From an uncultured Gammaproteobacteria bacterium (GTDB taxonomy: Bacteria; Pseudomonadota; Gammaproteobacteria; Arenicellales; JAANXG01), in the NCBI GenBank assembly GCA_947258975.1, contig CAMYKK010000019.1, positions 1 through 64,000 of the forward strand: a stretch of 64,000 nucleotides of DNA, read 5' to 3'. Both the position numbers and the translations under genes were made by a program. A model generated the notes under the pieces. That model saw only the letters and a program-made list of their open reading frames with translations, did no database searches and was not told the origin of the DNA. Positions 61,901-64,000 of this stretch are shown piece after piece; the stretch's first letter is position 1, and each line of letters begins with the position of its first letter.

Positions 61901-64000
61901 ATGCTGAATCGATTCCTGCTCTCTGGCGCCCTTTCCCTGCTCTTGGTCTTTCCGGCCGTGACTCTGGCGCAATTCGCCGACGTCGATCCGACTTCACTTA
62001 GTTTGACTCTCAACGCCGGCGATGTGCACGACCAGAAGGTTTCGATCCGAATCAATCCGTTCTGCTTTCGCCCCATTGAGTTGGATGTGGTCGCTTCGGA
62101 GCCCGGGGCGATGGTCACCAACCTGACTGGCGTGCTGGTGAATAATTGCGGGGGCGATCAGAGCACCTTCGACATCGAAATTACTGGGACCGGCAGCACC
62201 CAGAACTTCGATCTACGATTCATCGATGCCGAACTCGGCGGCCTCATCGACTCGATTCCGGTGAGGATCTCTCCCGATGGGACCGGCTCGCTCCACGGCG
62301 TGAAATGGCTCGATGGCAACGGCAATGGCTTGCGCGATGCTGACGAACCGGGGCTGGCGGGCGTCACCGTTTACGTCGATGTCAACGACAACGGCATGCT
62401 CGATGCGGGCGAGCCCGCTACGCTGACGATGGATGACGATCCCAACTCCGCCATCAACGAAACAGGCAGGTACTGGCTACAGGGGATCGCGCCCGGCAGT
62501 TACGCGCTGCGCGAAGTCGTCCCCCCGGCGCAGCAGCAGACCTTCCCGCCCGGTGGTGCCCACGCCGTCCTGCTCAACGGTGGCACCATTGAAGGCCTCG
62601 ATTTCGGTAATCAGCCGCTCGCATCGGGTTCCCTCCACGGCCGCAAGTGGATTGACAAGAACGGTGACGGCCGGCGGGACCCCAACGAACCAGGGTTGCC
62701 GGGGGTCACGATCTACCTCGATCTCAACAACAACGGCCGGCTCGACGACGGTGAGCCGGCAACGGTCACCAGTCCAGACAATCCGGACACCGATTTCGAT
62801 GAGGCGGGACGCTACTGGATTATGGACCTGGACCCCGGCATGTATGTCGTACGCGAAGTCGTTCCCCAAGGGTTCACACAGACCTTCCCGGAATGCGACG
62901 GGAGCCATTTTGTCCAACTCGGCGAGGATGACGCCATCGACGGCCTCGATTTTGGGAACCGGCCAAGCGCGCTCGAGCGGTCGATCCACGGTGTCAAGTG
63001 GCTTGATGCGAACGGCGACAGAATCCGCGACCGGAACGAGCCGGGGCTGCCTGGCGTGACCATCTATTCCGACCGCAATGAAAACGGCGTCCTGGACGGC
63101 GATGAGCCGGCGACTGTGAGCATGGAAGATAAACCTGACACCGCCGTCGACGAATCGGGACGCTACTGGCTGACCGAGCTGCAACCGGGACGGCACATCA
63201 TAAGGGAAGTCGTGCCCGATGGCTTCGTACAGACCTTCCCAGGCGGGGACGGGGGCCACATCATCGAACTCGTCGGCGCTGGCGTTGAAGGCCTGGACTT
63301 TGGAAACCGGCGTAGACCCGAGGGCTCCATCCACGGTATCAAGTGGCTGGACGCGAACGGCAACAGCCGCCGCAATGGCAACGAGCCGGGGCTGCCGAGC
63401 GTCATTATCTACATCGACCTCAACGCCAACCGGACGCGAGACGAGAACGAGCCGGCGACGCGAACGATGCGCGACGATCCCGACACCGACTTCGACGAAT
63501 CGGGACGCTACTGGCTGACTGGGTTGCCTCCCGGGCGTTACGTCGTGCGCGAAGTCGTGCCCGACGGTTTTTTACAGACCTTCCCAGGCGGAGAAGGGAG
63601 TCACATCGTTGAGCTCGTTGACGGCACAGTCGAAGGTGTGGATTTTGGCAACCGGCGCAACCCCGAACCCTCGATTCATGGGACCAAGTGGCTGGATGCG
63701 AACGCCAACGGGCGCCGCGATGACAATGAGCCAGGGCTTGCGGGCGTCGTGATTTATTCCGATCTCAACCACAACGGCAGGCTAGATGACGGCGAACCGG
63801 TAACACGAACCGTGCGTGACGACCCCAGCACCGATTTCGACGAGACCGGGCGCTACTGGCTGACTGGCCTACGCCAGGGACCGCACTTTGTACGCGAGGT
63901 CGTGCCCGACGGTTTCGTTCAGACCTTCCCACGAGGGAATGGAAGACACCTCGTCACAGTCAAACGGGACGCGGTCGAGGGGGTCGACTTTGGCAACCGG
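61901..64000 (+). CDS. Secreted SD-repeat (SdrD B-like) surface protein, partial at window end
   Basis: The frame opens at an ATG with GGAGG upstream and stays open to the window end (700 codons). It starts with a signal peptide (FLLSGALSLLLVFPAVTLA), then a short Ig-like domain with two cysteines. After residue ~128 come five repeats of about 114-117 residues, each with SIHG-KWLDANGN, EPGLPGVTIY, a DxNxNGxLDxGEPA loop, a GRYWLTGL segment and REVVPDGFxQTFP. They resemble SdrD B-like and CNA-B beta-sandwich repeats; Asp/Asn-rich loops suggest calcium binding. The protein is probably an adhesin or biofilm matrix protein. The C-terminal anchor lies outside the window. Confidence 0.85.
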   Translation, partial: MLNRFLLSGALSLLLVFPAVTLAQFADVDPTSLSLTLNAGDVHDQKVSIRINPFCFRPIELDVVASEPGAMVTNLTGVLVNNCGGDQSTFDIEITGTGSTQNFDLRFIDAELGGLIDSIPVRISPDGTGSLHGVKWLDGNGNGLRDADEPGLAGVTVYVDVNDNGMLDAGEPATLTMDDDPNSAINETGRYWLQGIAPGSYALREVVPPAQQQTFPPGGAHAVLLNGGTIEGLDFGNQPLASGSLHGRKWIDKNGDGRRDPNEPGLPGVTIYLDLNNNGRLDDGEPATVTSPDNPDTDFDEAGRYWIMDLDPGMYVVREVVPQGFTQTFPECDGSHFVQLGEDDAIDGLDFGNRPSALERSIHGVKWLDANGDRIRDRNEPGLPGVTIYSDRNENGVLDGDEPATVSMEDKPDTAVDESGRYWLTELQPGRHIIREVVPDGFVQTFPGGDGGHIIELVGAGVEGLDFGNRRRPEGSIHGIKWLDANGNSRRNGNEPGLPSVIIYIDLNANRTRDENEPATRTMRDDPDTDFDESGRYWLTGLPPGRYVVREVVPDGFLQTFPGGEGSHIVELVDGTVEGVDFGNRRNPEPSIHGTKWLDANANGRRDDNEPGLAGVVIYSDLNHNGRLDDGEPVTRTVRDDPSTDFDETGRYWLTGLRQGPHFVREVVPDGFVQTFPRGNGRHLVTVKRDAVEGVDFGNR

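Noticed and set aside
62285-64000. Regular ~345-base repeats as a DNA repeat or CRISPR-like array
   Set aside because: The units are in frame and encode one SdrD B-like domain each; spacing and divergence fit protein repeats.

Overview
The window reads as moderately GC-rich chromosomal DNA from a Gram-negative bacterium, probably a proteobacterium. Signs are sec signal peptides, a sigma-54 promoter with a matching activator, c-type cytochromes and periplasmic hydrolases. I cannot name a genus from the sequence.

Region 1 (1-186) is the tail of a short-chain dehydrogenase. Region 2 (362-35345) is a contractile injection system locus of the extracellular (eCIS; Afp/PVC/MAC) type, read right to left. 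In transcription order it holds: a small winged-helix-like gene, a DUF4255/Afp16-like protein, a structural hypothetical, sheath, tube, second sheath, second tube, an Afp7-like CIS tube protein, a 57-residue protein, a spike split into gpD-like and gpV-like halves, a membrane-spanning hypothetical, gp25, a gpJ-like baseplate protein, a beta-propeller/gpI fusion, a candidate tape-measure protein, an Afp15-like AAA+ ATPase, a helical protein, two proteins with a shared N-terminal domain, then five probable cargo or cargo-associated genes. The cargo includes a DUF4157 protein with a hydrolase-like C-terminus, an M23 and an M15 type peptidoglycan peptidase, a degenerate DUF4157 protein with a hydrophobic tail, and a methyltransferase fused to an HExxH domain. 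Most genes abut or overlap. A near-consensus sigma-54 promoter with paired upstream dyads sits just before the first gene. A sigma-54 activator gene lies just beyond the last cargo gene, so the activator probably controls the machine.

Region 3 (35913-42356) groups an Npt-type nucleotide transporter, two class A beta-lactamase-like serine hydrolases and an exported dikinase whose domain order resembles glucan water dikinase. Region 4 (42650-49641) has a small exported protein, an S41-type peptidase, and an overlapping pair of a metallo-beta-lactamase-fold protein and a subtilisin-like protease that lies next to a decayed transposase.

Region 5 (49789-60625) carries a secreted hexaheme cytochrome, a DUF599 membrane protein, an exported isoamylase/GlgX-like enzyme, an exported patatin-like lipase and the decayed end of an endonuclease/exonuclease/phosphatase gene. 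Region 6 (59264-61142) is a compact RiPP candidate: a 98-residue precursor with a Nif11/NHLP-like leader and a Cys/aromatic tail, followed by a radical SAM/SPASM maturase with a PqqD-like front end. Region 7 (61901 to the end) is the start of a large secreted protein built from SdrD B-like repeats of about 115 residues. No tRNA, rRNA, CRISPR array or intact insertion sequence was seen.
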